This document shows, one piece after another, positions 34,680 through 47,636 of a stretch of DNA of 64,000 bases. Below the pieces are notes generated by a model, which saw nothing but the letters and a program-made list of their open reading frames with translations, had not been told where the DNA came from and ran no database searches. This DNA comes from Pilaira anomala (Eukaryota; Mucoromycota; Mucoromycetes; Mucorales; Mucoraceae), in contig JAIXMQ010000078.1 of assembly GCA_025716855.1 (NCBI GenBank), forward strand, positions 1 through 64,000. The letters run 5' to 3'. The translations under genes and the position numbers were made by a program. The first letter of the stretch is position 1; each line of letters starts with the position of its first letter.

Positions 34680-37600
34680 TTATGTATTTATTTTCTTATT
34701 CAAGCGCGCCTCTAACTTCTTATACCATTGTTCAATACGCTGATCTTTGGTCCCGTCTTCAAAAGCGGCAGCTAAACATGCAGCATAAAATAACCCAGCT
34801 TCTTTTCCACTTCTAGCTAAGGTGTTGATTGCATTATTTTTTGATCCTTCCAAATTTGACATCAAATAGCTTCAGAAAAAAAAAAAATAAGTTAGAAGCA
34901 AGTTCGATGTCAATAAAGTATATTCCTACCATGAAGCGGTTAGTGAGTCTGAGTCTCCTTTTTGTAGTTCGTTTGCCCAGTCTGCATATAATTTATTTAC
35001 AATAGGATCTTTTGGTGGTAATCTTAGTTTTGCTAAAGCGATAGCCTCTCTGAAAAAAAAAACAGTAAGTCTTTTTTTTTTTTTTTTTTTTGTATTTGCT
35101 TACTTATCATAGTTGCCTTACCGAAACATGGAATGCTTTCGATAAACTTCAATAGCGTCATAAATATGAGTACATGCAATATAACAGGAGGCAGATAAAT
35201 TATATTGGCCAAGAGATTCTAGTTTTTTAGCTTGCTCGAGCATCAATTCTATCCAAGTAGCTTTTCCAACTAATATTAAACATGAGTTAGTATTTACATC
35301 TTCTTCATTAAGTAAATACTTTACCCATTGGACTGAGAGCCAGAGTAATCCAATCACTCATACAGCTGTTAATGTTACTATCAAACTGATCTTTACTAAA
35401 CATTTTGTATTGACACTGCATAATGTCTAAAGCCAACTTGACATCCAGACCATTTCTGACATTATCTTGTATGATAAAACTAGAATCAGAAGGGGATACA
35501 ATTTCTTTTTCTTCCAATGCTTTTGCTACAGAATGATTTAGAATAAGCGCTACGTTAGATTAGTTTACACATACCTTCTATTTCAACTAAACGGCGAATA
35601 TCGTCTTTATCACCGAAAAATAAATCATGTATATTCTCGTGTTGCGATAGTTGTGCTGGTTGATCGTCAAAAAAGTTGGCATACCTTGATAGTGTAGGAT
35701 CGAGTCTCTGCTCTTCAGTCAAGTAGGTGTCTTTTACATGTGCTACTGCTTTAGTAACAGCCCCGTCAAGCATTTTATCGGCTAATATTAAGCAGTATTG
35801 CTCTCTTTTAATCCGGCTGGTTGATTTTTCGGATTCTTGAGACACTGTCATACCTTCTGATAGATTAGATACGCCAAGGGCAGCGTTAGAAGTATCCTGC
35901 TTCTTTTGTTTCTTTTTCAAGGTAAATGTTGCCGGAGCAGAGTTACTGCCTTCTCCTTCAATAGCAGGGGATTTTCTTTTACCATTGTTACGGTTCCATA
36001 TAGATTTTTCTTTGTCGTATAAATTTGTATGGGCTAAATAATAATAATAAAACAAGATTAATTCTCTGGTATAAAGAGAAGAGTAGTTTATTTAACTTAC
36101 ACTGTAATGAATCGGTACAAGGAAAGTCTTGGTATTTCCATTCATAAATGAATCTGTCCTCACTTCCACTAAATATACTATCTGGATCAGAGGGGTTCCA
36201 GCATAATGACAGAACTTTACTACGATGTCTATCAAATAATGATATATGCTTTCCTTCTAATACATTCCAGACTATTACAAAGTTATCATCAGAAGCCGAG
36301 GCCAGAAGAGCTGAAGTTGAATGAGAGCTCCACTTTACGTCTGCTATAGCCCTTGAGTGTCCCTTTAAAAGATACAAAGGTTCTGGTTGAGGGACAGGCA
36401 TATCTGATGTAAAGATATTAATGTGCTTACTCTTTCAGATTTTTTAACTTTTTTTTTTTTTTTTTTTACCAGGAATATTTGATGTATCAATAATACCAAT
36501 ATCATAAATTGCTATATTACCATCATTAGAACCAGCAGCTAACATAATCTTATCATTATAATCTAAGATTAACGTAGTAAGTAAAGAAGAAAATAAATAG
36601 ATACAATATGTAATTACATTTCCAGTCTAGAGTCTGGATTAATTGCCGTTGGCAATTTGATACGAATATTAATTTCAAGGACTCTAGTGAATATACTTCT
36701 ACAATTCCGTCTGTATGACCAAAAGCAATGAACCGTGCTTTTTCGTCAATTTTCAAAACATGACGAAGAGAATCTTTAGCATCTAAGCTTGTTAGCCAAG
36801 AAACATTATTCTCTCTTAAACGTTCGTTTAAATTTATAGGTGGGACTTGAGGATGATCTACGTCGTAAACATGGATCATACCATCAGCACCACATGAAAC
36901 TAGAGTATCTTTCATATCTGAATCTTCCAACACTGAACACATATTTAACCCCCAATCAATTGAAGGTGACCCTTGAGACTTATGATAACTCCTAAAAGGT
37001 ATATGGCGTGAATTAAACGTATCGTAAATTCCAACATGACCGTATTCATTGCCGTAGGCTAAAAATCCTTCTTTAGTTGGATGCCAACTAATCTAATTTT
37101 TTTTTTTTTTTTTTTAAAAAAAAAAACAAAACTATGTATCAGTACGAAATGAATACATAGTGACATGTTAATTCATATACCTTTTCTATTTTTCCTTGCA
37201 GTCCTTTCCAAAGAACATTAGCGCTATAATAATCGTGATTTACATTTTTCTTCATTATCGAACCAGCATTTGAGAAGTTCCATAATTTAATCGAATTATC
37301 CCCCATACCAATTGCTAATTGGCCTTGATTCCAGCTGCATTTATCTAAAGCGTACGGAAATCCAGCTTGAGTTTTTAAATTCTGTAAGCATGATTTCTTA
37401 ACAGCATCCCATTTTATCACTTGTTTATCCAAAGAAGTAGTGATACAATTTCTACCGCCATTAAACCAATTTATTGTAAATACGTTTCTGGTGTGTCTTG
37501 CTAATCGATCATGATTCGATATTTTGGGTGAACCAGTCGCCAAATCGAAACAGATGATGGATCCGATATATGAAGATAGGTATAACTTGCTTTTATATAA

Positions 37601-38458
37601 GGGTGACCAAGCTAATTCTATAAATACAGTTGACTTTTGTTGTTCGGTCGCTTGGGCGGGAGGATTAGGTAATCGAATAGTAGCTACTACAGACTGAGAA
37701 GGAAATGCCCAAACAAAAACATTTCGTTTTCTTTTTGTGCTAGATGCTAATAAGGGCCAACTGTTTGAATCGGTCTGTTTTTGCCAGTCTAGGGATTGAA
37801 TCATATCGTTATCATTTGCAATTTGAAATTGAGTGGTTAAAGTCAAATCTTCCGCTACATGTTCTACGAATATCATGCCGTTTGCATATCCAATTGCAAC
37901 ATAATCTTGTCCATGATGCGTTGTTGTAGCTATACAAGTGATCTCGGATTTTACTTTGGTGATACTGTGTTTTGATTTTCCGAATGGTTCAGTCACTACC
38001 ATCTTTCCTGATTTATCACCCGAAATTAAAACGGTTCCTTGTCGTATCAATTTCAAAGAAGTTACTTCTACCTAAAAAAAAAAAAAAAAAAAAAAACGAA
38101 AACTGGTCAACTTAAAAATAGCACAAAAAAAAAAAAAAAAGTAAAAATAGATCACACTTACGTCGTGTTCAGTATGACTAGTAACGAGAGAACCTACTAA
38201 GATATTCCAGCCTCGAACCACTTTATCTACACCAGCTGTGAAGCAAAAAGCTTCGTGAGCAGCGATTGCTTGTATTTTGTCATTCGATACGGCAAACGAG
38301 TTGAAATATCTCAAGTTTTCTAAGCCTAATACAACGATAATATTTCTAGTTGCATATAAAAACAGGTGCGGTTCAACTATCGCTGTAATATTCGAAGTAT
38401 ACCAGTTTGGTACTGGAGGGTATGCTCGATATTTAGGAAACCTATCAGTTATGTCCAT
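34680..38458 (-). CDS. Gemin5-like WD40/TPR protein
   Basis: Ten exons on the minus strand, high to low: 38458-38162, 38071-37181, 37092-36618, 36562-36470, 36403-36101, 36033-35575, 35525-35325, 35269-35122, 35049-34930 and 34869-34680. They give 1058 residues with all phases consistent. The N-terminal ~700 residues form a WD40 array, beginning with the Gemin5-like PPVPNWY and including GQDYVAIGYANGMI and ASASDDNFVIVWNVLEGKHI. A lysine-rich linker follows (KKKQKKQ), then the TPR-like dimerisation region (REAIALAKLRLPPKDPIV, WIELMLEQAKKLESLGQYNL). Gemin5 recognises snRNA codes in SMN-complex snRNP assembly. Human Gemin5 is about 1500 residues; the C-terminal RNA-binding part appears absent here. 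The start was chosen as the first ATG in frame (MDITDRFPKYRAYPP). Divergent with RRP40, 187 bp apart. Confidence 0.85.
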
Positions 38459-38645
38459 ATTTATCAAGTTGTTTTCTTTAAAAAAAAAAAAAAAAAAAGA
38501 AGAAGGAAACGGGCTTGAATAAAAACTAATAGTACAAAAAGAGAGAAAGATAAAACGCAGTCCTAAGCAAAATAACTCCCTTTCAAAGTTAAAATTTTTT
38601 TAATATACAACTTTCCCTTTTTCCCCTATACATATAAGAGAAAAA
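38459..38645. promoter_or_regulatory. Shared divergent promoter region (Gemin5-like / RRP40)
   Basis: Only 187 bp separates the two start codons. It has an A/GA-rich half (38480-38520) and a T/C-rich half ahead of RRP40. Two RNA-metabolism genes sharing a short upstream region could be co-regulated; this is positional inference. Confidence 0.4.
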
Positions 38646-39492
38646 ATGGAAATAGATCCACGTATTGTTTTACCAGGCGATGTTATCAACGTAGATACAG
38701 AATCTACTGTTGTTTTAGGGCCTGGTTTGAGACAAGAAGGTGACGAAGTTGTGGCTACGAAAGCTGGTATTTTACGTCATTTAGAAACTGGTAATAAATG
38801 GTGGATCGAAAGCAATCAAAAGAGAGTAAAGTATTTTCTTTTATATATGTATATTGTACCGGAAATAAACAAGGTACTAATTATTATTTATATATATATA
38901 TATATATATATCAGTATATTGCAGCAACTGGTGAATCAGTTATCGGTACCGTGACAGCAAAAATGACAGAATACTTTCGTGTTGATATCGGCACAGCTCA
39001 CTCAGCTACTTTACCTTTATTGTCTTTTGAAGGCGCAACAAAACGTAATAGACCCAACTTACCTCTTCACTCACTTGTATATTGTAGAGTGGCTATGGCC
39101 AACCCCGATATGGAAGCAGAACTCGAGTGCGTCAACCCACAAACTGGTAAAGCGGATGGGTTTGGAGAACTTGTAGGTGGATATGTATTTAAATGTTCTC
39201 TTGGACTTTGTAGAAGGTAAAAAAGGATAGGAAAATGAAAAAAAAAAGCAATGACGAGTCATGATTTTAACTAAAATTGTCAAATAGATTATTGAACCCT
39301 AATACGCCTATTTTAACCTTATTGGGACAACACTTTCCTTTCGAAACAGCAGTTGGCATGAACGGTCGTGTTTGGATTAATTCAGAGGAAGTCAAGAATA
39401 CAACATTAATTGCAAACGCTATCTTAAACTCGGAATATCTCAGTACTGCCGAATGTAAACAAATGGTTCAAGAGCTCATTAACAAATTATAA
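38646..39492 (+). CDS. RRP40: Exosome complex cap subunit RRP40 (EXOSC3)
   Basis: Three exons, 38646-38825, 38915-39216 and 39288-39492, give 228 residues. It begins with an N-terminal strand domain (IVLPGDVINVD). The S1 domain follows (GESVIGTVTAKMTEYFRVDI), with the family block LLSFEGATKRNRPNLPLHSL. A KH domain ends the protein, containing the RRP40 signature GMNGRVWINS. It is one of three cap proteins that thread RNA into the 9-subunit exosome core for 3'-5' decay and rRNA maturation. RRP4 would carry a different KH signature. Intron 1 contains a long TA repeat (38889-38911). Confidence 0.95.
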
Positions 39493-40104
39493 AAGGGTCA
39501 TATATATATATCCAACCGTTTAAAAGTCCTTTTCTAATGTATATAATAAAAAAAAAAGCAAAAATGAATCGATTCGAAAATAATTTGGTCTCTAAGTTAT
39601 AAATTGAATAGCAACAACCGGGGCAATCAGACGTATAAATTTCTTGCTTTAATTAGTAATTATTAAAGAAACCGTTACTTTTTTTTTATAACGGGAAAAT
39701 TGTGAATAAACAAAACTTTTTTTTTTTAAAAAAAACTATTATTGAAATAGCCCTTTTTTTTTTAGGGCTTTATTTGAGGAGGGGAAAAAACTATAATGGA
39801 ATAGAGCTTAAGTTACTATAATTATGAAAAGTACTACTGTTCAATGTGAGTATTTGTATTTAGTGTACTACTCACACACAACTATAATTTTCGCGATATG
39901 GTTTATGCATATTATTCATTTAATCCCAGAGATGACAACTCGTACAGTCAATATGATTGATTGAGGGAGTGTGAAATATCTCTTGACTGATGAGATTAAT
40001 CTTTATTAATGCGAGATCTTGATTTTGATACACTAACTCTTTGTCACTTTTTTTTTTCTTTCTTTCTTTCTTTCTAAACTATTTTTTTGTTTCATATATA
40101 TATA
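39493..40104. other. Intergenic region upstream of cystathionine gamma-synthase
   Basis: No gene is seen. It has A/T homopolymers and a (TTTC)n repeat just before the start (40058-40075). Confidence 0.45.
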
Positions 40105-42242
40105 ATGCCTGTCTTGCCTGAACCCCCAACAGAAGTAGGAGCTGCTATTCCAGCCCATACACCTCATGCCATTTCCGTCATGTTTCCTACATGGCAAGAC
40201 AATATTTATTACGAAGAAGGAAACCCAGTTGTAACTTCAAAAATGGAGTGTGGTTACCCTCGTTTCTTTATACATCCCTTTATTCAGAAAGTAAAAAAAA
40301 ATTTCTTCTTTTTTTTTTTTTTAAAAGAACTTAGTATATTAAAATTTTATGATATAGTTATGTACTCGTCTCGTTAAAAAATTCGGTAAAGAAAACGATT
40401 TAGGTATGCTTTTCCCTTCTCGCAAAGTGGCAGAACAATGTCGAACGTTTATGAAACGATATTATAACGAGCCTACTGGAACAGTTCGTATTGCCGAGTT
40501 CGAGATTGCGCCTATGGATTCAGCTAGCGAGCTCCAGAAGGTACCTATCCATATCGTTTTGTTCCCACAAGATGCTTTTCCTATTGCCAAACAATTTTGG
40601 CAGCATGCAGGAGATATTATCTCCTCTCGTATGGCCGAGTATTGTTTACGTATTTTGGACGAAAATAAAGAGCATAAGGCCAACGCAAATGAATCAGACA
40701 AGAGTAAGAGTGATTTATACAAGCCAAGACAGACCATGGGAAGTCGCAGTAGAAGTCATTACAGTACGAAACCTACAAAGAAGACGGAAGTGAAGGAAGA
40801 GGAAGCTGTAGAACAATCAACTTACTTGGAAGAACGTTACGGTCGTAATTTACCTATCAAGTTTGCTGATAATGCAAAGATTGCTTTAAGACGTAGAATT
40901 GCAGGTGTTTTGATAGGTGAAGAAGAAGAAGATTTTACTGATATTGTGAATAAGATTGCTTCAATTGATTTGGAAGAGCAACGTGAATTGAAGGGTGTTC
41001 GTGGTATGAGAGGTTTATCTGAAGAGGATGTGTATTTGTATCCTTGTGGTATGAGCGCTATTTACCATGCTCACCAAATATCCATGATGGTGGGCGATGA
41101 TTCACTTAAGAGTGTATGCTTTGGGTAAGTAATATATATATAATTGAATCATGAGGAAAAATACGGGGGTTTTTTTTTTCTAACCAGATAAAATTATAGC
41201 TTCCCTTACACGGATACATTGAAAATTTTGCAAAAATGGGGTCCTGGATGTCTCTTTTTTGGTCATGGTGAAGATACAGATATTGATGATTTGGAAAACC
41301 GATTAAAATCTGGCGAAAGATTTTTAAGCTTGTTCTGTGAATTGCCATCGAATCCTTTATTAAAATCGCCAAATATTAAACGTCTTCGTGGTTTGGCCGA
41401 TGAATATAAGTTCTTGATCGTTGTTGATGAAACGATTGGTAATTTCTGTAACGTTGGAGTACTTGAATGGGCTGATTTAGTCGTAAGTAGTTTGACCAAG
41501 ATCTTTTCTGGTGATTCGAATGTGATGGGTGGAAGGTAAAAAAAAAAAAAAAAAAAAAAAAATTTTTTTGCATGAAAATTTAATTTTGTGTGTGTGTGCA
41601 AGAATTAACTCACCATATATAGTATGGTGTTAAATCCTAATGGTGCTCATTATCATACATTAAAGGACGCTTTAAAGATTGATCATGAAGACTTAATCTG
41701 GTCAGAGGATGCTCTCTTCTTGGAACGTAACTCTCGCTCTTTCAAAGATAGATCTCGTATTATTAATAGAAATACAGAAGCATTGTGCGACTTTTTAGTT
41801 AATCATGAGAAAGGTACAAGTTTTTTTTTTTTTTAAAAAAAAAAAGGGGGGGGGTTGTGTATATATATAAAAAAAAAGAAGAAGATAACTGACAGTTTCT
41901 ATAGTTGAAAAGGTTTATTATCCTAAATTTACATGTAGAGAACATTACGACTCTGTTAAACATGATACTAAAGATGCTGGTTATGGCGGTTTATTCTCGA
42001 TTGTTTTGAAAAATGAAAAGAGTGCAGCAGCATTCTATGATGCCTTACAATGCGCTAAAGGACCATCACTTGGCACAAATTTTACATTATGTAGCCCTTA
42101 TACCATCCTTGCTCATTATACCGAGTTAGACTGGGCTGCACAATTTGGTGTGTGTCGTTATTTGGTCCGTGTTAGTGTTGGATTAGAAGAGAGAGAAAAG
42201 TTATTATCTATGTTTACAAACGCTTTAGAAGCTGTTAACTAA
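40105..42242 (+). CDS. Cystathionine gamma-synthase, fungal Met7/Str2 type
   Basis: Five exons, 40105-40290, 40358-41124, 41200-41535, 41623-41813 and 41905-42242, give 605 residues. It is a PLP enzyme of the Cys/Met metabolism family that makes cystathionine from cysteine and an O-acyl homoserine. The C-terminal catalytic part shows [16 protein letters not shown], the cofactor aspartate region [11 protein letters not shown] and the PLP-lysine motif [16 protein letters not shown] with K418. It ends with [17 protein letters not shown]. As in other fungal Str2/Met7 proteins, a long N-terminal region (~280 residues, with a lysine/glutamate-rich linker) precedes the catalytic core. Cystathionine beta-lyase is less likely because of this extension. 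Introns 1 and 3 begin GT followed by A runs. The start gives [16 protein letters not shown]. Confidence 0.9.
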
Positions 42243-42365
42243 AAAGTTTTCTTCTCCTTTCTTTATTATTATTTTTTTTTTTTATGTGTGTGTGTCATCT
42301 AATAAATATTTTTAAAAGTATAATTAAATGGAAGAAGATATTATAAGTAAAAAGTAAACATCACG

Positions 42366-42915
42366 GAAAACTCTCCATCACTAGCCCATTTTCTCTCCCA
42401 AAATTATTAAAATAAACCAAGCCCTTTTAGAAGCTACCATTGCATTATAATAGCAAAGCCCCTGCTACGCTATGCTATATAGTTTACTGACCTTAATTAC
42501 TCTTTCTGATAAAGAAGAAGGACAAGGTTTTTTTTTTTGTTACAACGGATTTTTTTTTTTAGAAATGTAGATATATCTTTTGATTCAAAACGTCTTCAAA
42601 CTTAGCCATTTAATAATATCTATTGTAGAATTTTGTACTCTTTCTAATGATATGTATGTAAAAAGCAAAGTACTTTTATAATAAGAAACTCAAATTACAA
42701 TTTTTGCTAAGGCAAGTGTATTTTTTTTTAAACATCTAAACACACAGAAAGATGCGTCTTCAAATTTTACACTTTCTGTATATCATACTGTTTAATGAAA
42801 TAGCTGGTTTAGAGGGACTTTACTTTGACAAGAAGGTATTTTTTATCAAAAAGACGAATTATAAGGTCAGTAAACAGGTAGCGTAGCGTAAAGGGACTTT
42901 GCTTTAAAAGATCTT
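42366..42915. mobile_element. Foldback/MITE-like element, shorter copy 2
   Basis: The inverted ends are AGCAAAGCCCCTGCTACGCT followed by a segment containing TTTACTGACCTTA on the left (from about 42453), and TAAGGTCAGTAAAC through GTAGCGTAGCGTAAAGGGAC and TTTGCT on the right (to about 42912). Left-arm similarity to copy 1 extends outward to about 42366. The inside carries one forward copy of the module found four times in 16598-19002; 42745-42852 matches 17838-17943 closely. There is no coding capacity. Confidence 0.7.
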
Positions 42916-44847
42916 TTAGCATTAAAAAAGGATGTGAAAACTTGGGATACCTGGAAATAAAATCTTTTTAAACGCGTAAAAATGATACTAAATGCTTTTT
43001 TTATGCAGTTTTTGTGATTTATGATAGACCCTCTTTTTGTGTACAAGATTTGTTGGTACTGTTCTTCTATTTTGAATGACCTTTTTGTTCTCGGACTACT
43101 AAATTGAACCGAACAAAATAAATTTATTATAAAAAAAAATTTAAGTGGCTTTCTTTTGAGACCTTTTTTGCGGTAGAATAATTTAATTTTTAACAGTCTT
43201 GCAAGTGACGGTTTGTGTGAAAGAAAAAAAAATTTTTTTCACAAAAAAAGTATTTAACAGGTGTTAAAGAGAGACTAAAAAAAAAAAAAAGTTCTTCTTT
43301 ATCCATTCTTTATAACAAAAGGCAAGTATTAAACTATCAAAACATTTTTTTTGGGGGAAAAAAAAGGGAATCATTGCGGAGAAGAGAACATCATGATCCC
43401 GAATGATTCGTGTGGAAAGAAACGATAATGGAATTCCTCGTATCTGAGCATTCATTTTCCTTTTTTTTCTTTTTAAAAAAATTTCAATTTTCTTGATATT
43501 TTTATTAACATTTTTTTTTTACTATTATAGAATGCTTGCTTTCTCGTTTAATTTCAAAAGAAAGGAAACTTTGGGTTAAAATCAAACACTGCTAGTGGTT
43601 TTATTTATTAAAACGTAAGTTGAATTTATTTAATTATATTTTAATTGAATAAGAGAAGGTGACGAAGCTCATCCAATAAACTGAAAAACATGATCGATTG
43701 GATTTAAAACATGCACCACCATCTGATTCTCTTATTTAATTATAATATATTTTTAAAAATTTATTTATTTGCATGTATACTTATTTTTTATTTATTATTA
43801 TAGTATACCCTTTAAAATCATTACGATTTTTGATTTCTACCCTTCTTTTTTTTTCTTTTTGGTTACTCGGGTGATGAATTTACTTTCTTCAATTGACTAT
43901 AAGGTAATTAAAATCAATTCAATCAAGTTTTTAAATATTATAAATATCTCTTCTCTTGTAACGAAAAAAAAAAGTAAACGGAAATGATGAAACCTAATGT
44001 ACAACGTCAGTTCTGCTTCTGAGATGCTGTGACGACAATGACTTTATCGCTTACTGAAGTTTACTTTTTTTTTTTTAAAAGAGAAGAATATTTATTTTAT
44101 TTATTCATTTGAAGCAATATGTATTTTTAAAAGCAGATTTATTAATCATACAATTGTTTTTTATTTATTTAGTTTTTCTGCTGTATTTCTTTACAAAAGA
44201 ATCTTATCAGTTCATTTATTTTGAAGTGGTAAGTTTTTTTTTCCCTCAAGTAAATATTTTTTTTTATTTGTTACGAAAAAAAAAAGAACAAAGTGAACTT
44301 AAGGATGAGACCAAGTTATATCCATTCTATGATCAGAGGCCCACATCTTGAAACACCAGGATTTGAAAGGACGCTTTAATTTGAGTTTTTCAGATTTTAG
44401 AAGAACTTCAGATACTAACGTTGACAGTTGGGGACTTTTTCTCAAAATTACAGATACTTGATGATTGCACATTAAGAGGAAGTTTTCGAGAGGTCTTGTC
44501 TTTCCGTGGTTTCTAGGATTTTAAAAAACTTGCTGATTTTTCACTTTTTTCTATTCTTTTTGTTTCATTTAAATTATTTGTTTGTTTTGAAGTAAAAAAA
44601 AAATTACTTACCGACATTATTTTTGACAGTTCTGTGTATCTTGTATGTAATTAAAATAAAAAAAATCTTTTTAAATTTAAAATATTGTCTTTTTATATTG
44701 CTTGATTCATTTATATTTCCTCGAAAAAATATGTTTATAGGACATTAACATTTATATTAAAGAAGAAAAGTACATTGCATTTTTATTATTTTGATAAAAG
44801 GAGTGTGTGTTGGTTATAAGGGAATACACGTTTAAAAAGATTATTTT
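42916..44847. other. AT-rich intergenic region with a few coding-like scraps
   Basis: No intact gene is seen. A plus-strand piece at about 44395-44512 follows a TTTTTCAG and reads ILEELQILTLTVGDFFSKLQ before a stop. Another piece at about 44285-44350 ends YPFYDQRPTS then stop. A minus-strand piece lies at 43370-43455. These may be relics of genes or chance frames. Confidence 0.35.
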
Positions 44848-47599
44848 TTATAAGGATGAATTATTTTGTTGTGGTGAATTTGAGCTAGTTGGAGAAACAT
44901 CATTTTTTGGAGAAGAATGAGTAGAAGTCACTTGAATATGATCGACAGCCTCCATCACCGAATTGGATGGTGGGTCAACACCATGTAAAGACTTTAATCG
45001 ACGCGTAAAATAAGCTGCATCGCGTGCCAACCTACTTTTACCTTTTTCTGTCTTAATTGGTGTATTGCTGATTTCTTGAGAGAGTTGTGTTGTAAAAGAT
45101 TGAAAGACTTGAGACATAATTGACTACCCGAGAAAAAAAAAAAAAGTTAAAATATACAAAAAATAAGCAATAGGTTATTATAACATACTTTTAAGTCATG
45201 AATAGGCAAGTATTTAGCAAGTACTTTATGTAATCGAACGGTTTCTGTCACTAAAGTTTCCATATAGATATTTGCATTTTTACCCGTTTGAGGTTCATCT
45301 TCGTCCCATTTGATTAATTGCATTGCTTTCACGTGCGCAGCGAATCGTTCATTCATGATGGCCACTAATTTCGCATGAATTTCGTTTTGATGGTTTGTGT
45401 AATCCTTGACGATACGATCGAATTCAGAAAGTAAATTGGTTTGTTTTGTAGGCATATGACGACCGATACATTCTTTGAGTTTCGGTATCAGTGCAATCAT
45501 CACACCTAAAGATTGTGAAGCCAGTGCTAAAACATCAAAAAAAAAAAAAAAAAAAAGTTAGAACACACCTTGTCAAAATAGATACACACACACACACACA
45601 TATATATATATATTACCTAAATGTTTTGCAGTAATGTTTTTTAATCCAGCAGAACGCATAGCCCCAGCACCTAAAATGACTTGACATACTCTTGAATTAT
45701 ACAGCTTTAAAAGTTCGACTAATTTCTGCATGATTTCTGTTGCCATGGTATCCAAATTCAACACACATTTTAAATAATCTTCAAACATCTTTAGGATCAA
45801 GAGAGTACACCCTACAACATAATAACTTTGACCCTGGATGAGAAGATGTTTTGTGGATTTCTCGGCATCATGTTGTTGTCGTTGTTGTTGCTGCAGCTGC
45901 AAACTGCCATCAATAAAGGAAGCGATGCGACCCTCACACATGCGATCGACAATTAATTGAAAATCAGAAGGTACTTCAGATGCAGCCCATTGTTCATTTT
46001 CAATCAATTGGGCTTCTTGTTTGACCCGTTCCATATGAAAATGATCAATGAAAGCCTTTTGTTGTGAAGCGACGGTACCTCGTAAGCCAAAACAGGTGCG
46101 ACCACAAAACACTTCGCATTGTAAAATAAATGTTCGCACGACACTGGAGAGACGATAGAAATCGGTCGGATTGAGTAAAGCGTTTTGGTCGCTACGAAAT
46201 CCGATGAGTTTTCCACATCGGACATGAGCTAAATCTGCAGCGGAAAAGACGATATCGGCTGACTCCTTGCTTAAATGGATTAAACATTCGGGATCTGTGT
46301 TTTGTGATTCGGCTACGACGACCATGAGGAGTTGGTGGTAGACCGATGCACGTTGAATGGCTTCGATCAAGGTGGAAAAAATATCGAGCAGCATTTGGAA
46401 AAAGGAGGAAAATGGCATGGATTTCAGTTGCTTTGCAAGGTTGCCGGTTTGATCGTCAGTCGTGTTGGATGATATAGGTGGTGGTGTTGTTGCGGTGGTG
46501 GTCAGGATAGGGTATCTCTTTCGAACAATATCTTTTATTTCCACCATGAGTCTTTCTCGGTACCCTTGCAATGTCGTAGGTAACATGTGGGTTCTTAATA
46601 AACCTACTGTACTGGGTGTCATTCTTTCCTGTAAATCCTTTTCTTTTTCTAAATCGATGTTATCCCAACCATCCTCTTTTGGTAGCGTTTCTGTGCTGCT
46701 GCTGGTGGTGGTGGTGGTGGTGTTGGAGGCCTCTGCTAATCTTAAGAGTGCTTGTTTTGCTGTATTTGGATCTAGACTTTCGATGCGATAGGAAAGATCA
46801 GATAATAAGATACTGAGGAAATCATGTTGCATCATGACACCTACGGATTTTTGCATTTCGTCTAATTGAGCCGAGAAATTTCCTAGGGCTGTGACCGAGC
46901 TCAAATCCATAGGCTCTTCCACCTCTACTACCTTTGTGCCTTCGGTTAATTGATGTCCCTTTCTTCCACCTAATACATCTCTTGTTTTATCAATTAAATC
47001 CAGAGCAGCGAAATAATCCCCTTGCGCAAGTAAGAGTTGAATGGTGGGTTGTGCAGATCGGATGTCCTTGACGATTTGAGTGACACGATGCAGTTTCTCT
47101 AAATTTCTCTTTCGTACTTGAATTCGAATGACATCTAAACCATCTTTGCATTCTGTATTTTGAATTTGTTTCATCTTTTGACGAATGGTATGGATTTGAG
47201 TCACACAGTCCAGTGTCTGTTGATGTAATGCCTGTAAGTTACTCAAGGCTTCAAAGAATGAAGAAGACCTGTTCTCGATCTCACGCAAGAGATGGACTTC
47301 AACCGTATCTAAATAATAGGATAATTTTTCTTGCAAGATGGAGTTGGTGGAGACAGGTGGATTGGGACCGGTATGACCTACGATATCTGCACCCTCACAT
47401 ACTTTATCAAATACTTGAGGGTTCTCTAGACAGAAATCGGGTTCGAAAAAGATGGCAGGTACGTTTTCGAGCATGGGTAAATCGCGTGGTGGGGGTGTCT
47501 TGGAAGCAGCTTCTTCCTCTAATAAACTTTCACTGGATAAGACATGTTGAGGTAAACTATAAGGGTTTCGACTGGTACGTCGAGTGAATTGACCGGGTT

Positions 47600-47636
<37 letters not shown>

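Noticed and set aside
46462..46816. Plus-strand frames opposite VPS54
   Set aside because: They are shadow frames of a well-supported minus-strand gene.
47605..47636. GTGGTC repeat as a regulatory array
   Set aside because: It lies within the VPS54 coding region and encodes a threonine run; it is a coding microsatellite.
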